In this document: positions 10,447-21,329 of the stretch, piece by piece | Position numbering within the stretch: position 1 is the first letter of the stretch | How the letters are laid out: every line of letters starts with the position of its first letter | The notes under the pieces: model-generated | Databases searched by the model: none | What the model was told of the DNA's origin: nothing | The model's input: the letters and a program-made list of their open reading frames with translations, nothing else | Source of the DNA: Carettochelys insculpta | Lineage: Eukaryota; Chordata; Testudines; Carettochelyidae | Direction: 5' to 3' | Assembly: GCF_033958435.1 (NCBI RefSeq) | Contig: NC_134138.1 | Location: forward strand, 265,647,798 to 265,711,797 | DNA: 64,000 nt | Translations under genes and position numbers: made by a program

Positions 10447-10970
10447 TACTCTTCTGCTAGACCATTTAAAAAAAAATCAGAACAGTGACTGTTGAAAAAA
10501 ACTGCCCAAATTTAAAAACAATTTTGCAGGAAGTTAGTTTTGGCTCTGTCCAGGTCTGGAAAAAATTTTTTTCTCTGTAATTTAAAATATCTTTGAACTT
10601 ACATATTGTTCCACAACTCCATCTCTGTTGGTGTCAAATAGAAAAGTCACATAGCTCCCTTTAAAAAAGAGCAGTTATGCACAGCAATAAGTGTCTTATT
10701 TTTAAAAGGAGTCTGAAATATTGATGAATCAGTAGAGGAGGAATCTATTCAATGCACAATATTAATTCTTAAATTTAATTTGTTACAAGAATTCTATTCC
10801 AAATCTTCAGGTGACCCTAACATATGAATTTTAAATTTTGTGACTCTCTTTTCCAGTACTCTCTAGAAGTTCTGCACTATGGAGGCATGGTCTGCCCTAG
10901 AAATTTACTTTGATATAGGTATATCTCTGACAGGTGTGAAAAATACACAACCGTGAAAAAGAGCCTAACC
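10447..10970. other. Intronic sequence, nothing recognised
   Basis: AT-rich sequence between two DNA transposons; it contains the left target copy of the hAT at 10963-10970. Confidence 0.5.
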
Positions 10971-11289
10971 CAGGGGTCTGCAGCCTGCGGCACCAGAGTT
11001 ATATTGGGGCTCTTTAAGGACTTCTTTGTGGCTTCTGACTTTATAATTGCAAAGTAAAAAACAAAACAAAACAACCCCCCCACTTCCTGATTATTTTCAA
11101 CAGATGGTGAACATCTAAAAGCCCAAAAATGAACAACTCATATCTAAATAGCAAATGACATGTGATCTTGAAACGTTGGATAATTCTCCCCTAGCATCCT
11201 CCAGAGAGAGAAAAGGTTCAGGAGTGAAAGTCCTGAAGATAGTGGTACAAACGGAAGTAAAGGGTGAGGAAATACAATATATAAAAAGT

Positions 11290-11601
11290 AACAGAGAAAG
11301 AGCCGTCTTAGTCTATATACTGTCAAAACAAAAAAGCAGTCAAGTAGCACTTCAAAGACTAACAAAATAATTTATTAGGTGAGCTTTCGTGGGACAGACC
11401 CACTTCTTCAGACCATAGCCATACCAGAACAGACTCAATATTTGAGGCATAGAGAACCATGCCTCTATGTTCTCTATGCCTTAAATATTGAGTCTGTTCT
11501 GGTCTGGCTATGGTCTGAAGAAGTGGGTCTGTCCCACGAAAGCTCATCTAATAAATTATTTTTAGTCTTTTTGAACTGCTACTTGACTGCTTTTTTGTTT
11601 T
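11290..11601 (+). mobile_element. Penelope-end foldback element nested in the hAT
   Basis: The head AACAGAGAAAGAGCCGTCTT (with a TAGTCTATATACTGT match) lies on the left only. Two inverted arms of about 138 bases follow, starting CAAAACAAAAAAGCAGTCAA at 11324 and ending TTGACTGCTTTTTTGTTTT near 11601; they meet near 11460 with almost no loop. The flanks AATATATAAAAAGT (11276-11289) and AATATGTAAAATGT (11602-11615) agree at 12 of 14 positions, a likely target duplication. Both arms hold a hammerhead-like core: minus strand 11385-11411 and plus strand 11515-11541. The two ORFs of similar sequence found here are mirror images of the arms, not genes. Confidence 0.8.
11385..11541. ncRNA. Paired hammerhead-like cores in foldback arms
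   Basis: Plus strand: CTGAAGA 11515-11521, stem GTGGG 11523-11527 with CCCAC 11533-11537, GAAA 11538-11541. Minus strand: the same elements between 11411 and 11385. Stem II is perfect in both. CUGAAGA is an accepted form of CUGANGA. Cleavage site and stem I are not resolved by eye. Confidence 0.5.
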
Positions 11602-11897
11602 AATATGTAAAATGTTTGTGAATGTCCTTCTGTAAACATGTATCACATTTCAAATCCTTGTGTGCGTGCTGTTAGGGGTTACAAAAGGTATGGTTTGATT
11701 TTGTTGATGAAGGACGGTCTCGTATTCACATGCATTGTGGCTCTTAAATTATTGAGTTTTTTACCGAATTGGAAAAAATGGCTCTTCTTGCTATTTTGGT
11801 TGCAGACCCGTGGCCTAACCCATGTTGCAGATGGCAGTTCTTCCGTAGATCTAGCTCCGATGCGTTACCTTTGCCAACAGAAGAAACCCTCCTGTTT

Positions 11898-12418
11898 AAT
11901 CCTGAGAGAATTCTGTGTCAAAAAATTCTGCCACAATAAATAAAAAAATTTGCAAATTTTGCTGATTAAATGTGGCTCCTCTTCTTCTCACTTCCACATT
12001 CTCCTTTCCCTGCTCTATTCCACCCCTCTTATTTCCCCCATGTTCACTGTCAGCACTCACCATTGCACAGAAGACAGGAAGGCTCCCAGCAGGCACTAGG
12101 GGATCATGACTGGCACTAGTACCCAGGAAGAGGTTTTTCAACTGCAGAGTCAGCAGAAGGAAAGCAATCAGTTGGGCAGCTGTAAGCTCACAGAAATCCA
12201 GGGGGCAGTGGCATGTAACCCCATATACCTCCATGCCTCACTTCTTTGTGGGGCTGTATTCCCTCCCAAACTGCACCCATGGTCACTTCCTTCCCTGCAC
12301 CATGTGGCTTACCTTTATGTCCCTTCCATTTTCTGCAGGGAATCACAGAAATTCTAGGCCGGGAGAGGATGTTGTTTTCTGCAGGTGCATAGTCCTGTGG
12401 AATTTCCCCAGGTGTTTC
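11898..12418. repeat. Possible non-autonomous DNA transposon
   Basis: CCTGAGAGAATTCTGTG at the left and CTGTGGAATTTCCCCAGG at the right are roughly inverted, and the left end is followed by an AAATTCTG-rich stretch. The flanking 8-mers match poorly, so the boundaries are weak. Confidence 0.3.
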
Positions 12419-13798
12419 CTGTCCATATAGGTAGTATCTACAGTTAAAATTCTGCTGTAGCATTTTAACTGTACACATGCCCTAAAATTCCAATTTATTG
12501 GTAATTTACAAGGAGAGTCCACAATTAGTCAGAAATGAGGATTTTTGTTTTTTGAGAATTTTTCTTGGATTCAGTTGAATGAGAAGGAAGTTGAAAACTG
12601 TGTACAGTGTTAAATGGAATGTTCAGTGTGTCTTTAAATTATATTTTTAAGAAACTTCACATGGGGATGCCAAGTCACCATCATTCTGGACAGCCTCTAT
12701 TATAGTGGCTGTTGTAAAAATACATGCAGAATGCTGAGTCCTGCCATGTGACACAGTTTATAATCTTTACCCACATCATGTGATTTGGCTGAAGAAGTAG
12801 ATCATTCTCTTGCCAGAAGTACTGTGTCACACCCTTAGTACAGCTGCCAGGGAATCTGAAAGGGATCAAAAAAAGGGCACCAAATGCTAATACCATATAT
12901 TTATTAATTCACTGATGTTTCTTGGTTGTGTTTTTAGGATTTCCAGGAAATGAAAGAAAGTAATAATATTTTGAGATTAATGTTATACATTCAGTCAGTT
13001 TATATGGAGGAAGGAGGATGGTAATGAGAAGATAATACCATGAGCTGGATGACAGTATGCCAAAATATAAAATGGTGAAAATTCATACCTCTCCCATTGA
13101 CAGCAGTGTATCAGATTTCCAAATAGGAGAGAAAGTTTAACAGTCATCTGAACGCAAGGTCTTTGTAACAGCTTTTCACAGTATTAAAATATTGGCAGTT
13201 TTCAGAAAGACTTAATATGACGGCTCAGAAGGTCCAGGGCCAGGATGGGGTGAGAGGTGGTGAAACTTTGAAATAGCTAAGTCCATAAAGAAGACTCATT
13301 TTTATATACTTGCTAAAATTATGAAACACATTTTAAGGACATGTTAGTTCTGATTAGATATCGTTGTGTTTTGGAGTATTATGCTATTTTTATTGCACCA
13401 GTAGTGCTTTAATAGTTCACTTCCTACGGTATATGAGCAGGTGATGCCACACAGCTTTTCAGATCATAATGTTAGTTTTTGAAACAGTGAGAGAAATTGC
13501 TGATGCTGTATTTTTATGTGTTTGTGTTAGTCATTCTGTTTTTATTTTTAAGTGTACTTCTGCTTTTTGGGCTTTTCCAAACACTTTGAGTGGTATTAAT
13601 GGATTACTGAACCGTTTGCGTTGCTTGTGGTTTTTAATCCCTTTAGTTCCTTAACATGCCTAACAATTTCAAAGAAAAGAAATACAGTTCTTGTATGTAT
13701 TCATATCAAGAAAATAATTTATCATTTGAAATATATAGAAATGCATTTCCTAAAGCATATAGGTGGGACTGGATGACTGAGTGGAATGGATAATGTGG
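12419..13798. other. Intronic sequence, nothing recognised
   Basis: 1.4 kb of AT-rich sequence without a supported feature. Confidence 0.5.
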
Positions 13799-13837
13799 TA
13801 CAGTAATCCCTTGAGGAATTTCGCATAAGTCGGGGAG

Positions 13838-15957
13838 GGCTTGGGAAGATTGCAAGACTGAGGGGAAAAACAACGGAGGGGAGTTAGCAGTTTTTCAAGA
13901 GGACATTATTAAGGGCCCAAAAGCAAGCTATTTCTCTGCATAGGAAAAATAGAAAATATGGCAAAAACCACTGTGGCTTAACCAGGAGATCCTGCATGAT
14001 CTCAAAATAAAAAAGGAATCATATAAAAAATGGAAACTAGGACAAATTACAAAGGATGAATATAAGCAAACAACACAGGAATGCAGGGGCAAGATTAGAA
14101 AGGCAAAGGCACAAAATGAGCTCAAATTAGCTACAGGCATAAAGGAAAACAAGAAGACTTATTTATAAATACATTAAAAGCAAGAGGAAGAACAAGGATA
14201 GGGTAGGCCCATTGCTCAGTGAGGAGAGCGAAACAGTAACAGGAAACTTGGAAAAGGCTGAGATGCTCAATGACTCCTTTGTTTTGGTCTTCACTGCGAA
14301 GTCTGAAGAAAGAATGCTTAACATAGTGAATGCTAGTGGGAAAGGGGTAGGTTTAGAATATAAAATAAAAAAGAGCAAGGTAAAAATCACTTAGGAAAGT
14401 TAGATGTCTGCAAGTCACCAGGGCCTGATGAAATGCATCCTAGAATACTTAAGGAGATGATGGAGGAGGTATCTGAGCCATTAGCTATCATCTTTGGAAA
14501 AATTGTGGGAGACGGGGGAGATTCCAGAAGACTGGAAAAGGGCAAATATAGTGCCCATCTATAAAAAGGGGAATAAGAACAGTGCAGGAAACTACAGACC
14601 AGTCAGTTTAACTTCTGTCCCAGGAAAGGTAATGGAACAAGTCATTAAGGAAATCATCTGCAAACACTTGGAAGGTGGTAAGGTGATAGGGAACAGCCAG
14701 CATGGATTTGCAAAGAACAAATCATGTCAAACAAATCTGATAGCTTTCTTTGATAGGATAACAAGCCTTGTGGATAAGGGAGAAGTGTTGGATGTGGTAT
14801 ATCTAGACTTTAGTAAGGCATTTGATATGGTCTCGCATGATATTCTTATTCATAAACTAGGCAAATACAACTTAGATGGGGCTACTGTAAGGTGAGTGCA
14901 AAAGTGGCTGGATAACCATACTCAGAGAGTAGTTATTAATGTCTCTCAATCCTTCTGGAAAGGTGTAACAAGTGGGGTTCTGCAGGGGTCTGTATTGGGA
15001 CCATTTCTGTTCAATATCTTCATCAACGATTTAGGTATTGGCATAGACAGTACGCTTATTAAGTTTGCAGATGATATCAAGTTGGGAGGGGTTGCAACTG
15101 CTTTGGAGGATAGGGTCAAAATTCAAAATGATCTGGACAAATTGGAGAAATGGTCTGAAGTAAACAAGATGAAGTTTAATAAGGACAAATGCAAAGTGCT
15201 CCACTTGAGAAGGAACAATCAGTTTCACACATACAGAATGGGAAGTGACTGTCTAGAAAGGAGTATGGCAGAAAGGGATCTAGGGGATATAGTGGACCAC
15301 AAGCTAAATATGAGTCAACAGCATGATGCTGTTGCAAAAAAAGCAAACATGATTCTGGGATGCATAAACAGATGTGTTGTCAACAAGACACGAGAAGTCA
15401 TTCTTCTGCTCTACTCTGTGCTGGTTAGGCCTTAGTTGGAGTATTGTGTACAGTTCTGGGTGCCACATTTCAAGAAAGATGTGGATAAATTGGAAAGGGT
15501 CCAGGAAAGAGCAACAAGAATGATCAAAGGTCTAGAGAACATGACCTATGAAGAAAAGCTGAAAGAACTGGACTTGTCTAGTTTGGAAAAAAGAAGATTA
15601 AGGGGGGACATGATAGCAGTGATCAGGTATCTAAAAGGGTGTCATAAGGAGGAGGGAGCAAACTTGTTCTTCTTGGACTCTGAGGATAGAACAGGAAGCA
15701 ACAGAATTAAACTGCAGCAAGGGAGATTCAGGTTGGACATTAGGAAAAAGTTCCTAAATGTCAGGGTGGTCAAACACAGGAATAAATTGCTTAGTGAGGT
15801 TGTGGAATCTCCTTCTCTGGAGATCTTTAAGAACAGGTTAGATAAATGTCTATCAGGGATGGTTGAGACAGTACTTGGTCCTGCCATGAGGGCAGGGGGC
15901 TGGACTCGATGACCTCACAAGGTCCCTTCCAGTTCTAGCATTCTATGAATCTAAGAT
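13838..15957 (+). mobile_element. CR1 LINE, 5'-truncated, 2.1 kb
   Basis: The sequence contains a continuous CR1 ORF2 relic from the linker before the RT to the C-terminus. The CR1 3' end follows (GGGGGCTGGACTCGATGACC, TCCCTTCCAGTTCTAGCATT) and then a short ATTCTATGAATCTAAG terminus in place of poly(A). CR1 is a non-LTR retrotransposon that copies by target-primed reverse transcription and usually truncates at the 5' end. The endonuclease domain is missing. This is the largest and least decayed CR1 here. Confidence 0.9.
14400..15912 (+). pseudogene. CR1 ORF2 reverse transcriptase, broken
   Basis: The frame-3 block [14 protein letters not shown] reads into frame 1 ([20 protein letters not shown]) after an apparent one-base insertion near 14494. 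The RT then follows: NYRPVSLTSVPGKVMEQV, HGFAKNKSCQTNL, YLDFSKAFD (motif A), GVLQGSVLGPFLFNIFINDL, and the active site FADDIKL near 15064. The thumb and C-terminal domain (LEYCVQFWVPHFKKDVDKLE) continue to 15912. Two in-frame stops interrupt it: TGA 14893 where Trp is expected and TAG 15433 where Gln is expected. The block 15436-15912 is otherwise open. It cannot make a full enzyme. Confidence 0.9.
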
Positions 15958-17180
15958 GGGTTGGGGCCCTGGAGGGGGCAGGGGGATTAAGACAGGTGTG
16001 GGTTAGGGCTGCACGGGGGGGTGGGAGGGTGCAGATGAGTTGGTGCATGAAGAGAGTTGGGGCGGGGGTTGAGTGTGGCCGGGGGTTGGGGGTGGTGGGT
16101 ACAGGGATTGGTGCTGGAGTCCCACATGTACATGCTGGGGGTTGAGAGCCCTGAGCGCAGGTTGGAGCCAGAGCCCCGCATGCTGGGGGTTTGAGCAGGG
16201 GCTTCGGGGTGTTGAATGGTGTGAACTGGGCAGGGGGGTTTACTGGTGGGGGGAGTAGAGCCTCATGCACCTACAGCAGCTGGAGGCTGACAGCCCCACG
16301 TGTGTGGGGAGGTGAGCTGGCAGTGGAGGTCGAGCTCCTGTGCATGCCAGTGGCGGCTGACAGGTGGAGCCCCGCATATGGCGGGGGGTGAGCTGGGGCT
16401 GCAGTGGAGAGAGGAGTTGAACCGGCCAGGGGGATTTAACAGGGGCGAACCAGGGCACGGGTGGGTTGAACTAACAGTGGGGTTAGCGCCCCTGTGCACA
16501 CTGGTGGCATCTGACAGTTGCAGTCCCATGCTTGTGGGGGTGAGCTGGAGCTGGGGGTGGGGAGGAGTTGAGTTGGGCGGGGGGGACAAATGGGGAGTGC
16601 ACAAGGGCAGGGTAGTTGAGCGTTGGGGCCCTGGAGCTCTGCACAGCCTGTTGGGGCCTGAGAGCCAGGCCCCAGCTGGATAGGGGAGAGGTTGAACAGG
16701 GTGCCCCAGGGTGGGGTGCTTGAGTGGTGGTGGGGTTTGGAGCTGTACGCGTGTGCTAAGCTGGGACCACATGGGGGTTGGGGCATGGTGCAGGGTCCAT
16801 GGGGACTGGAGGGGAGCCCCAGGTATGCGTCTGGTGTCCGTCCGTCCCCCACCCCCCGGAGGAGGTGAGCTGGGGCCCTGGAGTTTGAGCTGGTGGGTGA
16901 GCTGGGGCCCTGAGGGTTAAGCTGGTGGGGGGGTTTAATGGCAGTGAACTGGTGCCACTGCAAGTGGCACTGCTCTGGGAAATGGGAGGAAGGGGGTTTA
17001 GCCTGCCTGGCTCCCCACAGGGGCAGGTAGCTAGGTGGGCTAAAAGCCTTCCCCTTACGTTCCCAGAGAGCTGCGTAGCGCCACTCTGGGAAGGCAGGGG
17101 GAAGGGGTTTTTAACCTGCATAGCTGCCCGCAGCTGTGAGAGGCTAGGCAGGCTGAAAGCCCAGCAGCATCATGTTGTGT
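15958..17180. repeat. G-rich irregular tandem array
   Basis: Units of roughly 50-100 bases share GTTGAACnGGGCAGGGGGGTTTA, GGTGAGCTGGGGC and GGAGCCCCGCAT motifs with heavy divergence. The array is the G-rich counterpart of the C-rich core at 9860-10250. Many long ORFs on both strands are composition artefacts. It could form G-quadruplexes because runs of three to six G are frequent. Confidence 0.6.
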
Positions 17181-17299
17181 GAAACTCATGTTAAAGCAAG
17201 TTTTGTGCAATGTGAAGCCATGTAAAGCAAGGGTTTACTGTATGAATTGGGGCTCAGCTGCATAAGGGTGGGGTTGCGTACTCTGAGGCCTTACTGTAC

Positions 17300-18676
17300 G
17301 GTATTACAGTATTCACCTCTATAGGTTGTATATCTGAATCTACTTCTTTCTGTCACTACCAGTCTGTAGTTACCATCTAAAGCAAGTGAGGTTATATGCA
17401 ATGAGTTGGTCTTGGTCTAGTTACTACTGGGACTGGTTTTAGAAAACCTAAATGTGGTTAGGCTCAAACAGGCATCTTTGGTGAGGGCTCAGCAAGCTAA
17501 CTGTCAAGTGGGCAGGGAGATTGCAACTGGCCCCCTCAGTTTAGTATGAAAAATACTTGACTGGAAATTAGTGGACAAGATGGATGGATTGCTTCAAGTA
17601 CTGTGCTTGTCCTATATCCATTCATCACCTTTCACTAACACAGATGTGCAAATCTAGAGTGGACAGCCTGTTCTGGCCTTTCCAAGTAATCTGGCGGAGT
17701 ACTTTTAATAGATGAAGAAATTTCTCTTGTGCTAGGAATCATACTAAAGATCCTTCAGCAGGATCAGGAAAAAGGGATTTTGCATTCACTACTTTATAAA
17801 TTTCAAGGGAAGGAAGACACTCTGCTGGTTCTTGGGTCTAGATAAATGTTTTTGAAAGTTTGTATTTAATGTGGTGACTGTTGCCTCAACATTTCCATCT
17901 CTAACTCCCCAGAGGTCATTCATGGTTCTTGGTGTAAAGGGTGTATAGTTCTGTATAGCTATTTGAACAGCTAACGTGAAATACTAAGTGTTTGTGTTAG
18001 CAATAATCATTATCAATATTAAATCCTTGCCTTTGGTGTTTTTTCAGCACCAATATTTTTTCGTTCAGATCTGGCCATTCTGATCATCTCAAATATCAAA
18101 AGACAAATGTGTATCTGTATGTTGAATGCTGGTTAGTATGGGCCCAGTCTTGGAACTTAGCATCATTAAAGACAAGCTGGTGCTTATATGATTCTTATCT
18201 TTTATAGGAACAGTTCTTGACTCCAAGTTAGCAATTGCCTTACCTTCCTTAAGGAAGAGTGGAGAAAATACAGAAAGGAGTCACCTTTGCCAGATCCCAG
18301 ATTCATCACACAATATGGCTTTGCCTTGAGCTTCTGGGTCTAATGGCTTCCTGCACTGAAGTAATTCCCTGTACAGAAATTGAGTTGGGAGTATTAGAAC
18401 TGTGTCTGGGACAAGTCACTTTTGAACAAGATGATATTGGTCCCACATTGGTTATGCTTCCATGATCTGGGTGGACGGTTGTGGAGAATGCCTGCAGACA
18501 GTACATCCTATTCACCTTTTCCCAATCTCACATTGAAGGTAATTGTATTGGGCACTTTTGGCAGGGTTGGGGTACACATTTAGAACACCTGACTGCAAGA
18601 AACACAGTGGCTCAGGGAATCCAACGTTCAGATGTGGAAACTAAAAATGAGTGATTCATCCAGCTGTTATGTCATA
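17300..18676. other. Intronic sequence, nothing recognised
   Basis: 1.4 kb of ordinary sequence; no repeat boundary or exon is supported. Confidence 0.5.
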
Positions 18677-19278
18677 CAGTAAACACGTTTGTATACGGCA
18701 AGAATGGGACCAGCCAGTAGCCAGATATGCAAATATTCCAACTAACCGAGAGTATATGGGGGGAGGCACAGGCAGTGGTCAGTGCTCCCTCTGCAAGAAA
18801 GTTCATCTCCTCCCCATCCCTTCCTGAGCTGCTCAACCACTGCTCAGTTTACCTATCGGTGGTGATAGCGGGAGCTGTTAGTGGGACTTGTGCATGGCTG
18901 CATGGTGTGGGGAGCCTCTTGCACATCGCCACGAGCCATTGGTGGGGCTTGTACATCACTGCACAGAGTGAGAAGCCCCTGACTGCCTGCTGGCAGCCAG
19001 CCCCCTAACTGGACACCAGGGACCTGTGAACGTCCCAGCTGGTGCTGGGAGGAGCAGCCACAGTGCAGCAGGACTCGCCTAGCAGCTCCAAGCAGAGAGC
19101 TATCTGCTGCCAGGTCCCTGCCAGTAAACCCACTCACCCTGGGGGGGCTCACACAGCACCCAGGACTGTCTGGATGAAAAGGCTGGGGGGAAGCTGTGTT
19201 ATGTCTGTGTTTGCTGGCATTATGCTGGTTAGCTGAGAGTTCTGATTGATCAAATACCAGATAAACAAGAATTTACTG
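18677..19278. mobile_element. TA-flanked (Tigger-like) non-autonomous transposon
   Basis: TA 18675 precedes CAGTAAACACG; the right end reads CAAGAATTTACTG at 19278. AACTAACCGAGAG near the left and GGTTAGCTGAGAG near the right are inverted sub-terminal matches. The right TA is mutated to GA. The interior is GC-rich and non-coding. Confidence 0.5.
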
Positions 19279-19289
19279 GAATTAGAACA

Positions 19290-20048
19290 AGGAAATACAA
19301 ATCTTGACAAAAAGCTTCATAGTGTTATCATGGGGCAGCTCACTCAAAACTACCACATCAAGGAATAATTCTTCTCTGGGAGCAGTGCATTCATCAACAA
19401 GTTCCTTGTGACAGTTCACCTTTCTGGAAAAACTGTTTTCTAACACATAATCTAAGATGCAGCATTCAGGATGCAACATTCAGGCTCATTCACTTGCACG
19501 TCCAGTAATGTAATGCATGCCATCATGTGCTAGTAGTGCCCCTCTGCCATATACATTGGCCAGACTGGACAGTCTCTACAGAAAAGAATAAATGGACACA
19601 AATCAGATATCAGGAATGGTAACATACAAAAACCTGTAGGAAAACACTTCAGTCTCCCTAGACTCTCAGTAATAGATTTAAAAGTAGGCATCCTGGGCCG
19701 GGGGGAGGTTGGAATGGACTTAAAAAGTAGACTCCAAAGAGCAACTGCAGAGCTACAATTCATTCGCAAATTTGACACCATCAGTAAAGGATTGAATAGA
19801 GACTGGCAGTGGCTGACCAACTACAAAAGCAGTTTCTCCTCTCTTGGTGCTCACACCTCCACATTACCAGCTGGAAGTGGGCCACATCCTTTCTGATTGA
19901 ATTGACCTGGTCGACTCTGGCCTTCCTCTTGAATGGGACTCCCACCTTTTCATGAACCAGTGCAATTAAACCTCTGGAATCTCACAAAGGCTTATGCTCC
20001 AAAATATCTGTTAGTCTATAAGGTGCCACAGCACTGCTCATTGTTCTT
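19290..20048 (+). mobile_element. Penelope-like element, 3' fragment
   Basis: It covers the end of the linker, the GIY-YIG endonuclease and the 3' arm. The arm ends GCTTATGCTCCAAAATATCT ... AGGTGCCACAG, the same terminal sequence as in the foldback elements. The 5' limit is uncertain. The ribozyme-like core in this arm has decayed. Confidence 0.75.
19470..19895 (+). pseudogene. Penelope GIY-YIG endonuclease region, broken
   Basis: Reading with two stops before the motif gives GSFTCTSSNV, then CPSAIYIGQTGQSLQKRING, where Y-IG is the GIY-YIG signature. KSDIRNGNIQKPVGKHF follows, and after a break AELQFIRKFDTISKGLNRDW. The plain order and spacing match the C-terminal endonuclease of Penelope-like retroelements, which nicks the target for priming. 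It is non-functional because of stops and a frameshift near 19690. Confidence 0.75.
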
Positions 20049-20319
20049 TCATATTTGACAATCTATCATCTGAAACTCTCAAATAACTGGCATTTTAACC
20101 ATAAGAAACTGTTAGTTACTTTTTCCATAAGTACATATAGTGAAAGTAAATACAAATAAATACAGCTAATAAAGTGTAAGTTTATAGTGTACAGTTCTGC
20201 TGTTGCTGTTAAATAAAGTACTCTGCATACATTTTCATTTTCTTAATATCTAATCTTGTTTTAGTTTAGTGCTATACATTGCCAGGTATTACCTCTCTTA
20301 TCTCTATTATAAAGTGACT

Positions 20320-20970
20320 ATAAGGTGAGTGCAGAACTGGTCGAAAGACTGTACTCAAAGAATACTTTCCAGTGACTCTTTGTCAAATGATGAGGATGTA
20401 TCTAGTAAGGTCCCTCATGGTCATTTCTGCGGCCAGTAGTAGTCAGTATTTTCATTAGTGACTTGTTTAATGGAGCGGGGTTGCAAGTATTTTGAATTCC
20501 AAATGACTTTAGAAAATTGTAGCATTAGTCTGACATGAATAAGATGAAATTTAATAAAGATAAGTGTAGAGTACTTCATTTAGGAAGGGAAAAATCAAAT
20601 TCATAGCTACAAATTGGAAAATGGTGGTGGTACTGAAAAAAATCTGGAGGTTATACTGGATCACAAATTGAATGAGTCAACAGGGTGATGTAGTTGTGAA
20701 AAAGGCTAATAACATTCTGGGTGTAAGACATAAGAGGTAATTTCCCTGCTCTGGTAGGCACTAGTAGGGCCTCTGATTGAGTACTTTGTCCCATTATGGG
20801 TGCCATACTTTAGGAAATAAGTTGGATAAAGCAACAAAAATAATGACAGAAGTTTAGAAAACTTGCCATGTGAGGAAAGTTTTAAACAACTGGGCATGTT
20901 TTATTCTGACAAAAGGAGATTGAGAGGGAGATCTTCTAAAATATTTATGGCTCTCCTTGAGAGGACAAAG
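20320..20970 (+). mobile_element. Old CR1 LINE fragment
   Basis: Heavily mutated CR1 RT 3' portion. AATAAGATGAAATTTAATAA ... GTGTAGAGTACTTCATTTAG matches 15166-15203 of the better CR1. GTTATACTGGATCACAAATT, ACATTCTGGGTG and CATGTGAGGAAAGTTTTAAA are further landmarks. There is no open frame. It is clearly older than the copy at 13838. Confidence 0.75.
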
Positions 20971-21122
20971 ATTACTTGTTGTCCACGTCCACTGAAGCTG
21001 GTTGAGAAGTTGTGTGTGGGTGGACCACCACCATAGCTTCCCAGAGTAGAGAGTAGGGCTAACTGGAAGCAAGATCCAGGGGCATTGCTCCCTGCCCTGG
21101 TACCCAAACTGGCTCATGCACT

Positions 21123-21316
21123 TGTTTTTTCCTCTTTTGATACACACTAATGATAATGGGCAGTTTCCACCTTGCTGAATAGACCTTGTCAGCTCTGGGA
21201 CCCCACTCTTTAAATACCCCTCTGGAACCACCCTTGCCCCCACTTATGCATCTGATGGAGTGGGTCTATGCTCCAAAATATCTGTTAGTCTATGAGGTGC
21301 CACAGGACTTCTTGTT
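21123..21316 (+). mobile_element. Penelope 3'-end insertion with 12-base target duplication
   Basis: A 194-base piece with the Penelope 3' sequence (CTTGCTGAATAGACCTTGTC ... ATGCATCTGATGGAGTGGGT ... AATATCTGTTAGTCTATGAG) is bounded by identical GGCTCATGCACT copies at 21111-21122 and 21317-21328. The hammerhead-like core is mutated and partly deleted. Confidence 0.8.
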
Positions 21317-21329
21317 GGCTCATGCACTG

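Larger units (their letters stand above)
10971..11812. mobile_element. hAT non-autonomous transposon with perfect 8-base target duplication
   Basis: The left end CAGGGGTCTGCAGCC is preceded by GCCTAACC (10963-10970). The right end GGTTGCAGACCCGTG is followed by GCCTAACC (11813-11820). An identical 8-base duplication and CAG...CTG-type ends are hallmarks of hAT. Removing the foldback at 11290-11601 leaves about 530 bases of element. A right-end relative is at 43850-44012. Confidence 0.85.
13801..17296. mobile_element. TA-flanked (Tigger-like) element interrupted by CR1
   Basis: TA at 13799 is followed by CAGTAATCCCTTGAGG. At the far side, GAGGCCTTACTG ends at 17296 before TA. A second candidate right end, AAGCAAGGGTTTACTG, ends at 17239 before TA and resembles the end of the 9753 element more closely. 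Whether this is one element or two overlapping ones is unresolved. The CR1 at about 13838-15957 lies inside, so it inserted later. Confidence 0.5.

Noticed and set aside
11359..11603. Two nearly identical ORFs on opposite strands
   Set aside because: They are the two arms of a palindrome read in each direction, not a duplicated gene.
15935..17182. Many 60-175 codon ORFs on both strands
   Set aside because: Artefacts of the G-rich array; no splice signals, no family motifs.
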